Positions 1-9,591 of a DNA stretch of 64,000 nt are shown in pieces. How positions within the stretch are numbered: the stretch's first letter is position 1; each line of letters opens with the position of its first letter. The notes below the pieces were generated by a model that saw nothing but the letters and a program-made list of their open reading frames with translations, had not been told where the DNA came from and did not search any database. Position numbers and translations under genes: made by a program. The stretch spans positions 2,356,001 to 2,420,000 of the forward strand of contig NZ_CP045096.1 of the NCBI RefSeq assembly GCF_009184865.1. Reading direction: 5' to 3'. Origin of the DNA: Streptomyces phaeolivaceus (GTDB lineage: Bacteria > Actinomycetota > Actinomycetes > Streptomycetales > Streptomycetaceae).

Positions 1-146
1 TCCGTCGCCTCACCGCGCATGATCTGGTCCATCGCCCAGAACGTGGCGCCGGCGTCCTGGTCCTGCCCGGAGAGCAGCGCGTTCAGCACGGTGGGCCAGG
101 AACGGCCCGCCGCGGTGTCGCCTCCAGCGGGGGTCACAGCGCTCAT
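1..146 (-). CDS. trpD: Anthranilate phosphoribosyltransferase, N-terminal part (cut by window edge)
   Basis: Only the first 48 codons are inside the window; the gene continues beyond base 1. The visible peptide begins [14 protein letters not shown] and then [13 protein letters not shown]...[14 protein letters not shown], the N-terminal helical region of TrpD, where a MxxIMxGEA signature precedes the phosphoribosyl site. TrpD transfers phosphoribose from PRPP to anthranilate in tryptophan synthesis. The ATG at 146 has AGGAG six bases upstream. A strong hairpin (235-273) separates it from the qcr genes, so it is probably transcribed on its own. Assignment rests on a short fragment plus the usual trpD-qcr neighbourhood of streptomycetes. 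Confidence 0.75.
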   Translation of the reverse strand, partial: MSAVTPAGGDTAAGRSWPTVLNALLSGQDQDAGATFWAMDQIMRGEAT

Positions 147-234
147 AGCCGCTCCTGGGTGTCGTGGCGCGCGAGATGCCGCGCGATCCATGAAATCAAA
201 AGTGCGCTCCCACCCTATCCAGCCACGGGCACGG

Positions 235-273
235 CGAAGGGCCCCCGTCCGAAGATCGGACGGGGGCCCTTCG
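235..273 (-). terminator. Intrinsic terminator after qcrB
   Basis: Perfect 18-bp inverted repeat (235-252 with 256-273) around a 3-nt loop, 26 bases beyond the qcrB stop. It should end the qcrCAB transcript before trpD. No long T tract follows, as is usual in GC-rich actinobacteria. Confidence 0.85.
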
Positions 274-298
274 ACCGTGGTGTGGCGAAGCGAAGCGA

Positions 299-1939
299 TC
301 AGTGGTGGCCGTGGCCGCTCGTGATCTCCTTGTACTCCTCGACGGTCGGCTTGGCGATCTGGCTGTCCTCGCCGTAGTAGCCCTTGCTCAGCTTGGCGCG
401 GAGCTTCTGCAGGCGGGTGACCTTGCGGGCGACACCGTTCTCGTCGACCGCGGCACCGATCTCGGCCGGGGCGTACTGCTCGTGCGCCGTGAGCGTGTGC
501 AGCTGCTCCTGGCTGAGCGGCTCGTGGACCTCGATGAACTCACCGTGCGGCAGGCGCTTGATGATGCCGGTCTCGCGACCGTGCAGGATCTTGTCCTTGT
601 CCCGCCGCTGCAGGCCGAGGCAGATGCGCTTGGTGACGATGAACGCGAGGACCGGGGCCACGAAGAACGCGATCCGGACGAACCAGGTGATCGAGTTGAT
701 CGACAGGTGGAAGTGGGTCGCCCAGAGGTCGTTTCCACCACCGATCAGCAGGACCATGTACCAGGTGATCCACGCGACACCGAAGGCCGTACGGGTCGGG
801 GCGTTGCGCGGGCGGTCCAGGATGTGGTGCTCGCGCTTGTCGCCGGTGACCCAGGACTCGATGAACGGGTAGACCGCGATCGCCACCAGGACCAGCGGGA
901 AGATCACCAGCGGGATGAACACACCCAGGACGAGCGTGTGGCCCCAGAAGTTGATCTCCCAGCCCGGCATGACACGGATCAGGCCCTCGGAGAAGCCCAT
1001 GTACCAGTCGGGCTGGGCGCCGGTGGAGACCTGGTCGGGCCGGTAGGGGCCCATGGTCCAGATCGGGTTGATCGTGGCGATCGCCGAGATGACCGCGATG
1101 ACACCGAAGACCAGGAAGAAGAAGCCGCCCGCCTTCGCCATGTACACGGGGAGCAGCGGCATGCCGACGACGTTGTTGTTCGTCTTTCCGGGGCCCGCGT
1201 ACTGCGTGTGCTTGTGGTAGAAGACCAGGATCAGGTGCGCCACCAGCAGGCCGAGCATGATGCCCGGCAGCAGCAGGATGTGGACCGAGTAGAAGCGGGC
1301 CACGAAGTCGCCGCCCGGGAACTCGCCGCCGAAGAGGAAGAACGACAGGTACGTGCCGACGATCGGCACGGACAGGACCGCGCCCTCCATGAAGCGGACA
1401 CCGGTGCCGGAGAGCAGGTCGTCCGGGAGCGAGTAGCCGGTGAAGCCGGTGAACATGCCGAGGACGAACAGCAGGAAGCCGAACAGCCAGTTGACCTCAC
1501 GCGGCTTGCGGAACGCGCCCGTGAAGAACACCCGCATCATGTGCACGAACATGCCGGCGAGGAAGACCAGCGCCGCCCAGTGGTGGATCTGCCGGATCAG
1601 CAGACCACCGCGCACCTCGAAGGAGATGTGCATGGTCGAGTTGAACGCCTCGGACATCAGCTGTCCCTGCAGCGGGACGTAGCTGCCGTGGTACTCCACC
1701 TCGTTCATCGACGGGTGGAAGAACAGCGTCAGATACACACCCGTGAGGATGATGATGATGAAGCTGTACAGGCAGATCTCACCCAGCATGAACGACCAGT
1801 GGTCGGGGAAGATCTTGCGCATGTTGGCCTTGGCCAGGGAGTAGATCCCGAGCCGGCCGTCGGCCCAGTCGGCGACGCGCTCGCCGGCCGGTGCCTTCTC
1901 ACGCTTGTCGCGTGCGTCGGTGGTGGTTGCAGTACTCAT
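299..1939 (-). CDS. qcrB: Cytochrome bc1 complex cytochrome b subunit
   Basis: 546-residue polytopic membrane protein of the menaquinol:cytochrome c reductase (complex III), which in actinobacteria forms a supercomplex with the aa3 oxidase. Histidine pairs for two b hemes lie in consecutive helices (RQIHHWAA and FVHMM near 120-140; FYSVHILL and LLVAHL near 220-240). A Qo-site PDWY motif, the actinobacterial form of PEWY, lies near 320. The long cytoplasmic C-terminal tail ending HGHH is typical of actinobacterial QcrB. The ATG at 1939 overlaps the qcrA stop as ATGA, so the two are translationally coupled. A longer open frame runs upstream but lies inside qcrA. Confidence 0.97.
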   Translation of the reverse strand: MSTATTTDARDKREKAPAGERVADWADGRLGIYSLAKANMRKIFPDHWSFMLGEICLYSFIIIILTGVYLTLFFHPSMNEVEYHGSYVPLQGQLMSEAFNSTMHISFEVRGGLLIRQIHHWAALVFLAGMFVHMMRVFFTGAFRKPREVNWLFGFLLFVLGMFTGFTGYSLPDDLLSGTGVRFMEGAVLSVPIVGTYLSFFLFGGEFPGGDFVARFYSVHILLLPGIMLGLLVAHLILVFYHKHTQYAGPGKTNNNVVGMPLLPVYMAKAGGFFFLVFGVIAVISAIATINPIWTMGPYRPDQVSTGAQPDWYMGFSEGLIRVMPGWEINFWGHTLVLGVFIPLVIFPLVLVAIAVYPFIESWVTGDKREHHILDRPRNAPTRTAFGVAWITWYMVLLIGGGNDLWATHFHLSINSITWFVRIAFFVAPVLAFIVTKRICLGLQRRDKDKILHGRETGIIKRLPHGEFIEVHEPLSQEQLHTLTAHEQYAPAEIGAAVDENGVARKVTRLQKLRAKLSKGYYGEDSQIAKPTVEEYKEITSGHGHH

Positions 1940-3003
1940 CCGCGCTCCCAGAAGGCAGGACCAACGGGCTCTTCGAAGTCGCTGACCGCTTCGAGGTAGC
2001 CGTCTTCGCCGACGGTGATCCTCAGCTGCGGAAGGGCGTGACCCGCGGGGCCGAAGATGACCCGGCCGCCGTCGGCGAGGTCGAAGGTGGACTGGTGGCA
2101 GGGGCAGAGCACGTGGTGCGTCTGCTGCTCGTACAGGGAGATCGGGCAGCCCACGTGGGTGCAGATCTTCGAGAACGCCACGATGCCCTCGTGGGACCAC
2201 TCCAGCTCGCGCTTGTCCTTGATGTCGTCCGGCTGGATCCGGACGATCATCAGGGCGTCCTTGGCGATGTTCTTCTGGAAGTCGTGGTCGTGCTCGCTCA
2301 GGCCGTCCGGCATGGCGAAGGTCAGCGACCCGACCGCGACGTCCGAGGCACGCAGCGGCTCGTTGGTGTTCATGTTGACGAGCTTCTTGCCCTTGGCCCA
2401 GGTGGTGTGCCGCAGCTTGGTGCCGGGCGCGGGGCCGAGGCCGCCGAGCAGGAAGACACCGGAGAGCGGGAACAGGGCCAGCGCGCCGAACATCGTGGTG
2501 CGGATCAGCTTGCGACGGCCGATCACCGACTCCTCGGCACCGGCCTTGAAGTCGGCCAGGACCTTGGCCTTGACCTCGGGCGCGGCCTCGATCGGGTGGC
2601 GCTCGTCGGCGACCTCGACGTCCGACATCAGCGTGCGGGCCCAGTGGACCGCGCCGGCGCCGATGCAGAACAGCGACAGGCCCAGCGTCATGCCCAGCGC
2701 GAAGTTCAGCGCGCTGATGTGACCGATCGGCCAGACGTAGATCGACTTGTCGACGTCGATCACCAGGTACGAGGCGATGAAGCCGACGGTGGCCAGCATC
2801 GACACCGTGAACAGCAGGGCGACCGTGCGCTCGGACCGCTTCGCGGCCCGCTCGTCGATGTCCTGGATCCGGTGCTCGTGGGGCGGGAGGCCGGGGTCCG
2901 CGAAGGGGTTCTTCTCGTCCGCGACCTTCACCGCGCCGTGCGCGTCGTGCGCGTCGTCCTGCGCTGCGGGCAGGTTCTCTTCTGGAATCTCTTGGCTACT
3001 CAT
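1936..3003 (-). CDS. qcrA: Cytochrome bc1 complex Rieske iron-sulfur subunit
   Basis: 355 residues. The C-terminal Rieske domain carries CTHVGC (near 278) and CPCHQSTF (near 298), the four ligands of the 2Fe-2S cluster, then a GPA loop. Unlike mitochondrial Rieske proteins with one anchor, it has three predicted N-terminal membrane helices (about 75-205), the actinobacterial arrangement. It passes electrons from menaquinol at the Qo site to the diheme cytochrome QcrC. The ATG at 3003 overlaps the qcrC stop (ATGA). The acidic N-terminus (MSSQEIPEENL) is cytoplasmic. An upstream in-frame ATG at 3039 lies within qcrC and is less likely. Confidence 0.96.
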   Translation of the reverse strand: MSSQEIPEENLPAAQDDAHDAHGAVKVADEKNPFADPGLPPHEHRIQDIDERAAKRSERTVALLFTVSMLATVGFIASYLVIDVDKSIYVWPIGHISALNFALGMTLGLSLFCIGAGAVHWARTLMSDVEVADERHPIEAAPEVKAKVLADFKAGAEESVIGRRKLIRTTMFGALALFPLSGVFLLGGLGPAPGTKLRHTTWAKGKKLVNMNTNEPLRASDVAVGSLTFAMPDGLSEHDHDFQKNIAKDALMIVRIQPDDIKDKRELEWSHEGIVAFSKICTHVGCPISLYEQQTHHVLCPCHQSTFDLADGGRVIFGPAGHALPQLRITVGEDGYLEAVSDFEEPVGPAFWERG

Positions 3004-3809
3004 GACTTCTTGGCCTTTGCGGTCCGAGCGGCGACCCACACGGCGACGGCGATCAGCGAACCGAGTCCGAAGACCCAGCCGAACAGACCCTCGCTGACCG
3101 GACCGAGCCCGCCGAGGCTGAGGCCACCGGGCTCCACGGTCTCGTCACCGTTGACCGCGTCGAGGTACGCGATGATGTCCTTCTTGTTCTCCTCCGACAG
3201 CGTGGTGTCGGGGAAGGACGGCATGTTCTGCGGGCCGGTCTCCATGGCCTCGTAGATGTGCTTCGGGTCGACACCCTTCAGGGGCGGCGCGTACTTGCCC
3301 TCGGACAGCGCACCACCCTGGCCGGTGAAGTTGTGGCACTGCGCGCAGTTGGTCCGGAACAGCTCGCCACCCTCGGCGATGTCCGCGCCCTCGGGGTCGT
3401 ACTCGTTCTCGGTCGGGATCTCCGGGCCGGCGCCCAGCGACGAGATGTACGCCGCGAGCTGGTCGATCTCGGCCTGCGAGTAGATGACCTTCTTCTTGGG
3501 GACCTGCGCGCCCGGCTGCTGGGCCGGCATCCGGCCGGTGCCGACCTGGAAGTCGACGGCCGCCGCGCCCACACCCACCAGGGACGGACCGTCGGAGGTG
3601 CCCTGACCGCCGGTGCCGTGGCAGCTGGCGCAGCCTACGGCGTAGAGCTTCTTGCCCTCCTCGATGGTGAGGGTCTGGGCGGTTTCATCGGCCTGCGCCT
3701 TTTCCGCGGGGGCGAAGGCGGTGTAGAGCCCCGCGCAGGCCGCCAGCGCGATGAATAGGACGACGACCGCCGCCAGCGGATGGCGTCGTCGTGCGGAGAG
3801 CTTTTTCAC
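3000..3809 (-). CDS. qcrC: Cytochrome bc1 complex diheme cytochrome c subunit
   Basis: 269 residues with an N-terminal membrane anchor (HPLAAVVVLFIALAACAGLY), two extracytoplasmic c-type domains with covalent heme motifs CASCH (near 60) and CAQCH (near 155), and a C-terminal helix. Two hemes in one anchored subunit is the actinobacterial solution that lets electrons pass straight from complex III to CuA of subunit II without soluble cytochrome c. First gene of the qcrCAB cluster and 98 bases downstream of ctaE, so probably part of a ctaE-qcrCAB transcript. Confidence 0.96.
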   Translation of the reverse strand: MKKLSARRRHPLAAVVVLFIALAACAGLYTAFAPAEKAQADETAQTLTIEEGKKLYAVGCASCHGTGGQGTSDGPSLVGVGAAAVDFQVGTGRMPAQQPGAQVPKKKVIYSQAEIDQLAAYISSLGAGPEIPTENEYDPEGADIAEGGELFRTNCAQCHNFTGQGGALSEGKYAPPLKGVDPKHIYEAMETGPQNMPSFPDTTLSEENKKDIIAYLDAVNGDETVEPGGLSLGGLGPVSEGLFGWVFGLGSLIAVAVWVAARTAKAKKS

Positions 3810-3907
3810 GGATTACCCCGGTGTCAGGATCTTCTGCGTCGGTGCTTCTGGAAGGGTGGTTCTCGGTGCGAGGCAGGCGTACGGTCCGCCCGGCCCGGCC
3901 GCCCGGT

Positions 3908-4528
3908 CTACTTGATCATGTAGATCGTGGCGAAGAGGCCGATCCAGACGACATCGACGAAGTGCCAGTAGTAGGACACGACGATGGCCGCGGTCGCCTG
4001 CTCGTGGGTGAACCTCTTGGCCGCGTAGGTGCGTCCGAGGACCAGCAGGAAGGCGATGAGACCGCCCGTCACGTGCAGGCCGTGGAAGCCGGTGGTCAGA
4101 TAGAACACCGAGCCGTACGGGTCGGACGAGAGCGACAGGCCCTCGTGCTTGACCAGCTCGGTGTACTCGAAGACCTGGCCGCCGATGAAGATCGCACCCA
4201 TCACGAACGTGACGATGAACCACATCCGGAGCTTCTTCACGTCCCCGCGCTCGGCGGCGAACACGCCGAGCTGGCAGGTGAGGGAGGAGAGCACCAGGAT
4301 CGTGGTGTTCGTCGCCGAGAACGGGAAGTTCAGGGTGTCGGCCTTCTCGGTCCAGAACTCCGGACCGGTCACCGATCGCAGGGTGAAGTACATCGCGAAG
4401 AGGGCCGCGAAGAACATCAACTCGGAACTCAACCAGATGATGGTTCCGACGCTGGTGAGGTTCGGCCGGTTGACCGACGGGTGCGCGTGCCCGGTTTCTA
4501 CTGTCGTTGCTGTCGCCACGACCGACAT
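3908..4528 (-). CDS. ctaE: Cytochrome c oxidase subunit III
   Basis: 206 residues, five predicted membrane helices (for example [19 protein letters not shown]; the last contains [12 protein letters not shown]). The five-helix form is usual for bacterial aa3 oxidases. It stabilises subunit I and heads the ctaE-qcrCAB gene set, apart from ctaCDF. The ATG at 4528 is followed by [15 protein letters not shown]. No Shine-Dalgarno sequence stands at normal distance upstream. The start codon lies in a perfect inverted repeat (4519-4539), so initiation may be leaderless or structure-controlled. Confidence 0.94.
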   Translation of the reverse strand: MSVVATATTVETGHAHPSVNRPNLTSVGTIIWLSSELMFFAALFAMYFTLRSVTGPEFWTEKADTLNFPFSATNTTILVLSSLTCQLGVFAAERGDVKKLRMWFIVTFVMGAIFIGGQVFEYTELVKHEGLSLSSDPYGSVFYLTTGFHGLHVTGGLIAFLLVLGRTYAAKRFTHEQATAAIVVSYYWHFVDVVWIGLFATIYMIK

Positions 4529-4539
4529 TATGTCGGTCG
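4519..4539 (-). promoter_or_regulatory. Perfect inverted repeat spanning the ctaE start codon
   Basis: Arms CGACCGACA and TGTCGGTCG (4519-4527 and 4531-4539) flank a three-base centre. The ctaE ATG (4526-4528, minus strand) is inside it. In mRNA this would be a nine-pair hairpin hiding the start codon; in DNA it is symmetric enough for a dimeric regulator. I cannot tell which from sequence alone. Confidence 0.5.
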
Positions 4540-4672
4540 CTTATCCCGCCCTCACTCCGGGGGGTGCCGTTCGGAGTGTTGCTCCCCTCCGTACCGGTGC
4601 TGACGTGGTGTTCGAGGGAGTAGCATCCGCGCATCGGGCCTGTCCTTAAGACGCTGACGTCACGGAGGAACA

Positions 4673-5074
4673 ATGCAGCCGACCGCCACGGTGCTGGTCT
4701 ACAGCGACGACGCCAACACCCGCGAACAAGTTCGGTTGGCGACGGGGCGCCGTCCGGCACCGGACGCTCCTCAGGTGGAGTTCCTGGAGTGCGCGACCCC
4801 CGCCGCCGTCCTCAAGGAGCTGGACAGGGGCGGGATCGACGTCTGTGTCCTCGACGGCGAGGCCGTGCCGATGGGGGGCATGGGGGTGTGCCGGCAGATC
4901 AAGGACGAGATCTTCGAGTGCCCGCCGGTACTGGTGCTGATCGGACGGCCGCAGGACGCGTGGCTGGCGACCTGGAGCCGGGCGGACGCGGCGGTGACGT
5001 TGCCGGTGGAGCCGGTGGAGTTCGCTTCGGCGCTGGCTTCCTTGCTGCGTCGGAAGTCGGCATTGAGCGCCTGA
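4673..5074 (+). CDS. Receiver-like (pseudo-receiver) protein
   Basis: 133 residues forming a stand-alone CheY-like fold: VLVYSDD near residue 10 (acidic pair), VCVLDGE near 59 at the phospho-acceptor position, VLVLIGR, then ADAAVTLPVEP where the usual invariant Lys before Pro is missing. No output domain. This suggests a receiver that may not be phosphorylated conventionally. It sits between the divergent ctaE-qcr cluster and the ldt/ctaCDF cluster, so a role in respiratory-chain expression is possible but unproven. ATG at 4673 with AGGAGG nearby; TAGCAT at 4621-4626 is a possible -10. Conserved-hypothetical class in streptomycetes, to my memory. Confidence 0.85.
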   Translation: MQPTATVLVYSDDANTREQVRLATGRRPAPDAPQVEFLECATPAAVLKELDRGGIDVCVLDGEAVPMGGMGVCRQIKDEIFECPPVLVLIGRPQDAWLATWSRADAAVTLPVEPVEFASALASLLRRKSALSA

Positions 5075-5080
5075 TGGCTC

Positions 5081-5105
5081 GGGGGGGGCGCCGGCCGCGT
5101 CCCCC
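5081..5105. terminator. Possible bidirectional terminator
   Basis: A G-run and a C-run (GGGGGGGCGC and GCGTCCCCC) can pair imperfectly between the convergent stops at 5074 and 5106. The stem has a mismatch, so support is modest. Confidence 0.35.
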
Positions 5106-6353
5106 TTACACCGACTCGGGTCGCAGGCGGGCCTGTACCTGGGGTCCAGGTACCTCCTTCGTGCCGCCCACCAGGGCGCTGCCCTCGCGCCAGTTCTTCC
5201 AGTCGAGGTTCCAGTCGCCGTAGCCGTTGCCGAAGGGGGCCATGGTGTCGCCGCCCGAGTTGACGACCTCGACGATGTCGCCCTCGTTGATGGTGTCGTA
5301 GAACCACTGGGCGTTGCCCATGCTCATGCCGGTGCAGCCGTGGCTGACGTTGGCGTATCCCTGGGAGCCGGTCGACCAGGGGGCGGCGTGGACGTACTCG
5401 CCGCTGTTGGTGACCCTGACGGAGTGGTGCACGGTCAGGTCGTAGAAGTCCGACGCGCCTATGCTGGCGCTGGTCATCCGTACGGTGCCTTCCTTGGCCA
5501 GTACGACCTTGACCCCGTTGCGGGTGTCGTAGCCGGGCCGGCCCGTGGTGACCGGTATCTCCTTGATCACCTCGTCGTTCTTGTAGACCGTCATGTGGTG
5601 CGAGGCGGCGTCCGTGACGGCGACTATCTTGGCGCCGGTCGTCAGCTCGATGGGCTCGGCCTTCCCGCCCCAGAGCCGGTCGCCTATCTTCAGGCCCTCC
5701 AGGTTGCTGTGCACCCGGATGGTGGCGTCGGCGGGCCAGTACTCCTTGGGCCGGTAGTGGAGCTTCTTGTCGTCCACCCAGTGCCAGGCGCCGTCCGCCG
5801 CGGGGGTGGAGTCCACCTTGAGGGCGCGTTCCACGACGGCTCGGGCCGCCTTGTCCTTGACCGGCCGGCTCAGTTCGGCGGTGACGGGCTGGCCGACGCC
5901 GTACCGGCCCTCCTCGGGGCCGAAGGTGACGTCCAGGCGCTTCTTGGTGAGGGGGCGGCCGGTGTCGAAGGCGAGGGTCTCGCGGCCGGGGGCGCCGTCC
6001 TCGTCCTCGGTGCTCACCCGGACCGTGTAGCGGGCGTTGGCGGCGAGCGGGGAGGTGGAGTGCCAGCGGCCTCCGTCGGCGGAGAGTTCGCCCGCCACGA
6101 AGCGTCCTGCGGCGTCCACGGCGGTGACGTCGGTGATGCGTCCGTCGTCCTCGGCGGTGACTTCCAGCGGCTTGTCGGGGTCGGCCTTCTCGCCGTCCCC
6201 GGTGGGGGCGTTGAAGGAGACGTGGTCGGCCGCGTCGTAGGGCTTGCCCGAGAGCGGGTGGCCCCCGGAACCGCAGGCGGTGACGCCCGCTCCCAGGGAG
6301 ACCACCAGCAGGGCGCAGCCGGCGACCGTGCGGTTACGGGGTGAGTTGCTCAT
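5106..6353 (-). CDS. Lipoprotein L,D-transpeptidase with Ig-like domain
   Basis: 415 residues. The signal peptide ends in a lipobox (GAGVTAC), so it is lipid-anchored outside the membrane. Residues about 45-235 form Ig-like domains found upstream of actinobacterial YkuD domains. The C-terminal YkuD domain has the catalytic HGCTGMS (Cys near 340) and an upstream HSVRVTNSGEYVHAAPW strand. It makes 3-3 crosslinks between meso/LL-diaminopimelate stems in peptidoglycan. A TANNNT box (TACGTT, 6360-6365 minus) ends six bases before the ATG with no Shine-Dalgarno sequence, so the mRNA is probably leaderless. It lies between two parts of the oxidase gene set, a conserved streptomycete arrangement. Confidence 0.93.
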   Translation of the reverse strand: MSNSPRNRTVAGCALLVVSLGAGVTACGSGGHPLSGKPYDAADHVSFNAPTGDGEKADPDKPLEVTAEDDGRITDVTAVDAAGRFVAGELSADGGRWHSTSPLAANARYTVRVSTEDEDGAPGRETLAFDTGRPLTKKRLDVTFGPEEGRYGVGQPVTAELSRPVKDKAARAVVERALKVDSTPAADGAWHWVDDKKLHYRPKEYWPADATIRVHSNLEGLKIGDRLWGGKAEPIELTTGAKIVAVTDAASHHMTVYKNDEVIKEIPVTTGRPGYDTRNGVKVVLAKEGTVRMTSASIGASDFYDLTVHHSVRVTNSGEYVHAAPWSTGSQGYANVSHGCTGMSMGNAQWFYDTINEGDIVEVVNSGGDTMAPFGNGYGDWNLDWKNWREGSALVGGTKEVPGPQVQARLRPESV

Positions 6354-6359
6354 GGGTTC

Positions 6360-6365
6360 AACGTA
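6360..6365 (-). promoter_or_regulatory. -10 box of leaderless L,D-transpeptidase mRNA
   Basis: TACGTT, six bases before the ATG at 6353; no ribosome binding site intervenes. Confidence 0.5.
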
Positions 6366-6430
6366 GGAACGGCCGTGGGGCGTGGCGCGTCGGGTGGGCC
6401 GAGTGGGCGACGTACGGCGTGGCGAACGGG

Positions 6431-6467
6431 GGAAGCCCGGACCTCCTGTCGGAGTGTCCGGGCTTCC
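6431..6467 (-). terminator. Terminator after ctaF
   Basis: A 12-bp perfect stem GGAAGCCCGGAC/GTCCGGGCTTCC, extended inward by CTCC/GGAG with a one-base bulge and a TGTC loop, 37 bases beyond the ctaF stop. Ends the ctaCDF transcript. Confidence 0.8.
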
Positions 6468-6503
6468 GTGCGCGCGGTGCGTGCTAGCGCCGCGTGGCGC
6501 GTG

Positions 6504-6902
6504 CTACTGGTTCTGGTTCTCGCCGCGGTAGTACTCGAAGACCCAGCCCCAGAGGCCGATCATGATGATCGGGGCCGAGAAGTACAGCAGCCACCAGCCG
6601 AAGACGACGCCCATGAAGGCGAGCGCGCCGCCCACGCCGAGGGCGAGGGGCTGCCAGCTGTGCGGGCTGAAGAAGCCCAGCTCACCGGCGTCGTCCGCGA
6701 CGTCGGCCTCCTTGTTGTCCTGCGCGCCGACGTCGACCCGCCGGGCCGTGAAGGCCAGGTAGTAGCCGACCATGATGCACAGGCCGAAGGCGAGGAAGAG
6801 GGCCGTGGTACCGGCCGGCTCCTTCGACCACACGCCGTAGACGATCGCCATGGCCAGCACGAAGACTGCCAGCCAGATGAACATCTTGCCTTGGACCTTC
6901 AC
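6504..6902 (-). CDS. ctaF: Cytochrome c oxidase subunit IV (actinobacterial type)
   Basis: 132 residues, mostly hydrophobic, with two N-terminal helices ([34 protein letters not shown]) and two near the C-terminus. This is the small fourth subunit specific to actinobacterial aa3 oxidases; it packs on the core in the bc1-aa3 supercomplex. The start is GTG at 6902 and overlaps the ctaD stop as GTGA, so the two are translationally coupled. Last gene of ctaCDF, followed by a clear terminator. Confidence 0.93.
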   Translation of the reverse strand: MKVQGKMFIWLAVFVLAMAIVYGVWSKEPAGTTALFLAFGLCIMVGYYLAFTARRVDVGAQDNKEADVADDAGELGFFSPHSWQPLALGVGGALAFMGVVFGWWLLYFSAPIIMIGLWGWVFEYYRGENQNQ

Positions 6903-8635
6903 TTGCCGGCCTCCTTGCCGCTGGCCGCGAGCTCGGCCGCCGGGCCGCCGTGCGCGAGCTGTTCGAGCGCGGCGATCTCCGGGTGGTGCAGGTCGAACGC
7001 CGGGGATTCACTCCGGATCCGCGGCAGGGTGAGGAAGTTGTGCCGGGGCGGCGGGCAGGAGGTCGCCCACTCCAGCGAACGGCCGTAACCCCACGGGTCG
7101 TCGACCTCGACCTTCTTGCCGTACTTGGCCGTCTTCCACACGTTGTAGAGGAACGGCAGGATCGACAGGCCGAGGACGAACGAGGCGATCGTGGAGATCG
7201 TGTTCAGGGCGGTGAAGCCGTCGGCCGCGAGATAGTCCGCGTACCGGCGCGGCATGCCCTCCGCGCCCAGCCAGTGCTGGACGAGGAACGTGCCGTGGAA
7301 GCCGATGAACAGCGTCCAGAAGGTGATCTTGCCGAGGCGCTCGTCGAGCATCTTGCCCGTCATCTTCGGCCACCAGAAGTGGAAGCCGGAGAACATCGCG
7401 AAGACGACGGTGCCGAACACCACGTAGTGGAAGTGCGCGACCACGAAGTACGAGTCCGAGACGTGGAAGTCCATCGGCGGCGAGGCCAGGATGACACCGG
7501 TCAGACCACCGAAGGTGAAGGTGATCAGGAAGCCGGTGGCCCAGAGCATCGGGGTCTCGAAACTCAGCGACCCCTTCCACATCGTTCCGATCCAGTTGAA
7601 GAACTTCACGCCCGTCGGTACGGCGATGAGGAACGTCATGAAGGAGAAGAACGGGAGGAGTACACCGCCGGTGACGTACATGTGGTGGGCCCACACCGTC
7701 ACGGACAGACCCGCGATCGCGATGGTCGCGCCGATCAGGCCCATGTAGCCGAACATCGGCTTGCGGGAGAAGACCGGGATGACCTCGGAGATGATGCCGA
7801 AGAACGGCAGGGCGATGATGTACACCTCTGGATGGCCGAAGAACCAGAAGAGGTGTTGCCAGAGCAACGCGCCGCCGTTGGCCGCGTCGAAGACGTGCGC
7901 ACCGAACTTGCGGTCCGCCTCCAGGGCGAACAGCGCCGCCGCGAGGACGGGGAAGGCGAGCAGGACCAGGACGGCGGTCAGCAGCACGTTCCACACGAAG
8001 ATCGGCATGCGGAACATGGTCATGCCGGGCGCGCGCATGCAGATGATCGTGGTGATGAAGTTGACCGCGCCGAGGATGGTGCCGAAGCCGGAGAAGGCCA
8101 GACCCATGATCCACATGTCGGCGCCGATGCCGGGCGAGCGGACCGCGTCGGACAGCGGGGAGTAGGCGAACCAGCCGAAGTCGGCCGCGCCCTGCGGGGT
8201 GAGGAAGCCACCGACCGCGATGAGCGAGCCGAAGAGGTACAGCCAGTACGCGAACATGTTCAGCCGCGGGAACGCCACGTCGGGCGCGCCGATCTGCAGC
8301 GGCATGATCCAGTTGGTGAAACCGGCGAACAGCGGCGTCGCGAACATCAGCAGCATGATCGTGCCGTGCATCGTGAACGCCTGGTTGAACTGCTCGTTCG
8401 ACATGATCTGCGTACCCGGGCGGGCGAGCTCGGCGCGCATGAAGAGCGCCATGACGCCGCCGATGCAGAAGAACGCGAACGACGTCACCAGGTACAGCGT
8501 GCCGATCGTCTTGTGGTCGGTGGTGGTCAGCCACTTGACCACTACGCTGCCGGGCTGCTTGCGCCGGACGGGCAGCTCGTCCTCGTACGAGCCCTCGTCT
8601 GCGGCAGTGCCCTGGGGTTCGTTGATGATGCTCAC
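6899..8635 (-). CDS. ctaD: Cytochrome c oxidase subunit I
   Basis: 578 residues, about 12 membrane helices. Heme and CuB ligands are visible: TMHGTIM (low-spin heme a), [10 protein letters not shown] (CuB His and crosslinked Tyr), WAHHMYVTG (two CuB His) and [10 protein letters not shown] (heme a3 and heme a His). It reduces oxygen to water and pumps protons. Start chosen as GTG at 8635, which overlaps the ctaC stop (GTGA) and has GGGAGGTG eight bases upstream. The longer frame to 8809 would lie inside ctaC. The C-terminus (about 560-578) is Ala/Gly/Glu-rich and cytoplasmic. Confidence 0.97.
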   Translation of the reverse strand: MSIINEPQGTAADEGSYEDELPVRRKQPGSVVVKWLTTTDHKTIGTLYLVTSFAFFCIGGVMALFMRAELARPGTQIMSNEQFNQAFTMHGTIMLLMFATPLFAGFTNWIMPLQIGAPDVAFPRLNMFAYWLYLFGSLIAVGGFLTPQGAADFGWFAYSPLSDAVRSPGIGADMWIMGLAFSGFGTILGAVNFITTIICMRAPGMTMFRMPIFVWNVLLTAVLVLLAFPVLAAALFALEADRKFGAHVFDAANGGALLWQHLFWFFGHPEVYIIALPFFGIISEVIPVFSRKPMFGYMGLIGATIAIAGLSVTVWAHHMYVTGGVLLPFFSFMTFLIAVPTGVKFFNWIGTMWKGSLSFETPMLWATGFLITFTFGGLTGVILASPPMDFHVSDSYFVVAHFHYVVFGTVVFAMFSGFHFWWPKMTGKMLDERLGKITFWTLFIGFHGTFLVQHWLGAEGMPRRYADYLAADGFTALNTISTIASFVLGLSILPFLYNVWKTAKYGKKVEVDDPWGYGRSLEWATSCPPPRHNFLTLPRIRSESPAFDLHHPEIAALEQLAHGGPAAELAASGKEAGK

Positions 8636-9591
8636 AGCTGGTTCACCTCCCGGTCCTTCTCGTGCTGCGTCTGCTCGATGCCCGCCGGGACATAACCGGT
8701 CTGGCCCTTCTCGGCCAGCTCCTTCAGGTGCTGCTCGTACCGCTCCTGGGAGACGACCTTCACGTTGAAGAGCATCCGGGAGTGGTCGACGCCGCACAGC
8801 TCGGCGCACTTGCCGAGGAACGTGCCCTCCTGGTTGGGCGTCACCTGGAACACGTTGGTGTGGCCCGGGATGACGTCCTGCTTCATCAGGAACGGCACCA
8901 CCCAGAAGGAGTGGATGACGTCACGCGAGGTCAGCACGAAGCGGACCGTCTTGCCCTCGGGCAGCCACAGGGTGGGGCCGGGGTTGCCGGTCTGCGGGTT
9001 CTTGTCGCCGGGGGTGCCGCAGGTGTAGACGCCGCCCGCGTTGTCCGGGAACTGGTTCTTCCACTTGGTGGGAACCGCGTCCAGGTTCTCGTCGGTCTTC
9101 GCGTCGCCGGTCGACCCGTCGACGTTCTCGATGTAGTTGAAGCACCAGCTCCACTGGAAGCCGACGACGTTGATGGTGACGTCCGGCTTCTTCGACGTGT
9201 CGAGGAGCTTCGACTCGTCGCGGGCGGTGAAGTAGAACAGCACCGAGACGATGATCAGCGGGACGACCGTGTACAGCGCCTCGATGGGCATGTTGTACCG
9301 GGTCTGTGGGGGAACTTCGACCTTGGTGCGGCTGCGCCGGTGGAAGAAAGCACTCCACAGGATCAGGCCCCAGACCAATACGCCCGTGGCGAGCGCGGCG
9401 GCCCAAGAACCCTGCCACAGGGAGAGGATCCGCGGAGCCTCTTCCGTGGTCGGGGTGGGCATACCAAGGCGGGGAAAGTCCTTGTATGTGCAACCGGTGG
9501 CGGTCGCCAGGACCAGGCCCGCAGTCAGTGCCTGCAGCAGCTTCCGCCGCATCGGGCGCCGCGGCGAGCGGTCGGAGCCGTTGGGACTCAC
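8632..9591 (-). CDS. ctaC: Cytochrome c oxidase subunit II
   Basis: 319 residues. A lipobox-type signal (LVLATATGC) is followed by two membrane helices and an extracytoplasmic cupredoxin domain carrying the CuA site: [15 protein letters not shown] segment (here HSFWVVPF), PGHTN, then [14 protein letters not shown] with the two Cys, His and Met ligands. It accepts electrons from QcrC hemes. The domain has an insert with a CGTPGD stretch, as in actinobacterial forms. GTG at 9591 has GGGAAGG seven bases upstream; an ATG at 9696 gives an improbable Arg-rich extension. First gene of ctaCDF. Confidence 0.95.
   Translation of the reverse strand: MSPNGSDRSPRRPMRRKLLQALTAGLVLATATGCTYKDFPRLGMPTPTTEEAPRILSLWQGSWAAALATGVLVWGLILWSAFFHRRSRTKVEVPPQTRYNMPIEALYTVVPLIIVSVLFYFTARDESKLLDTSKKPDVTINVVGFQWSWCFNYIENVDGSTGDAKTDENLDAVPTKWKNQFPDNAGGVYTCGTPGDKNPQTGNPGPTLWLPEGKTVRFVLTSRDVIHSFWVVPFLMKQDVIPGHTNVFQVTPNQEGTFLGKCAELCGVDHSRMLFNVKVVSQERYEQHLKELAEKGQTGYVPAGIEQTQHEKDREVNQL

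Noticed and set aside
8636..8809. N-terminal extension of ctaD
   Set aside because: The extension lies within ctaC, lacks a ribosome site and is Arg-rich; GTG at 8635 has a strong site and overlap.
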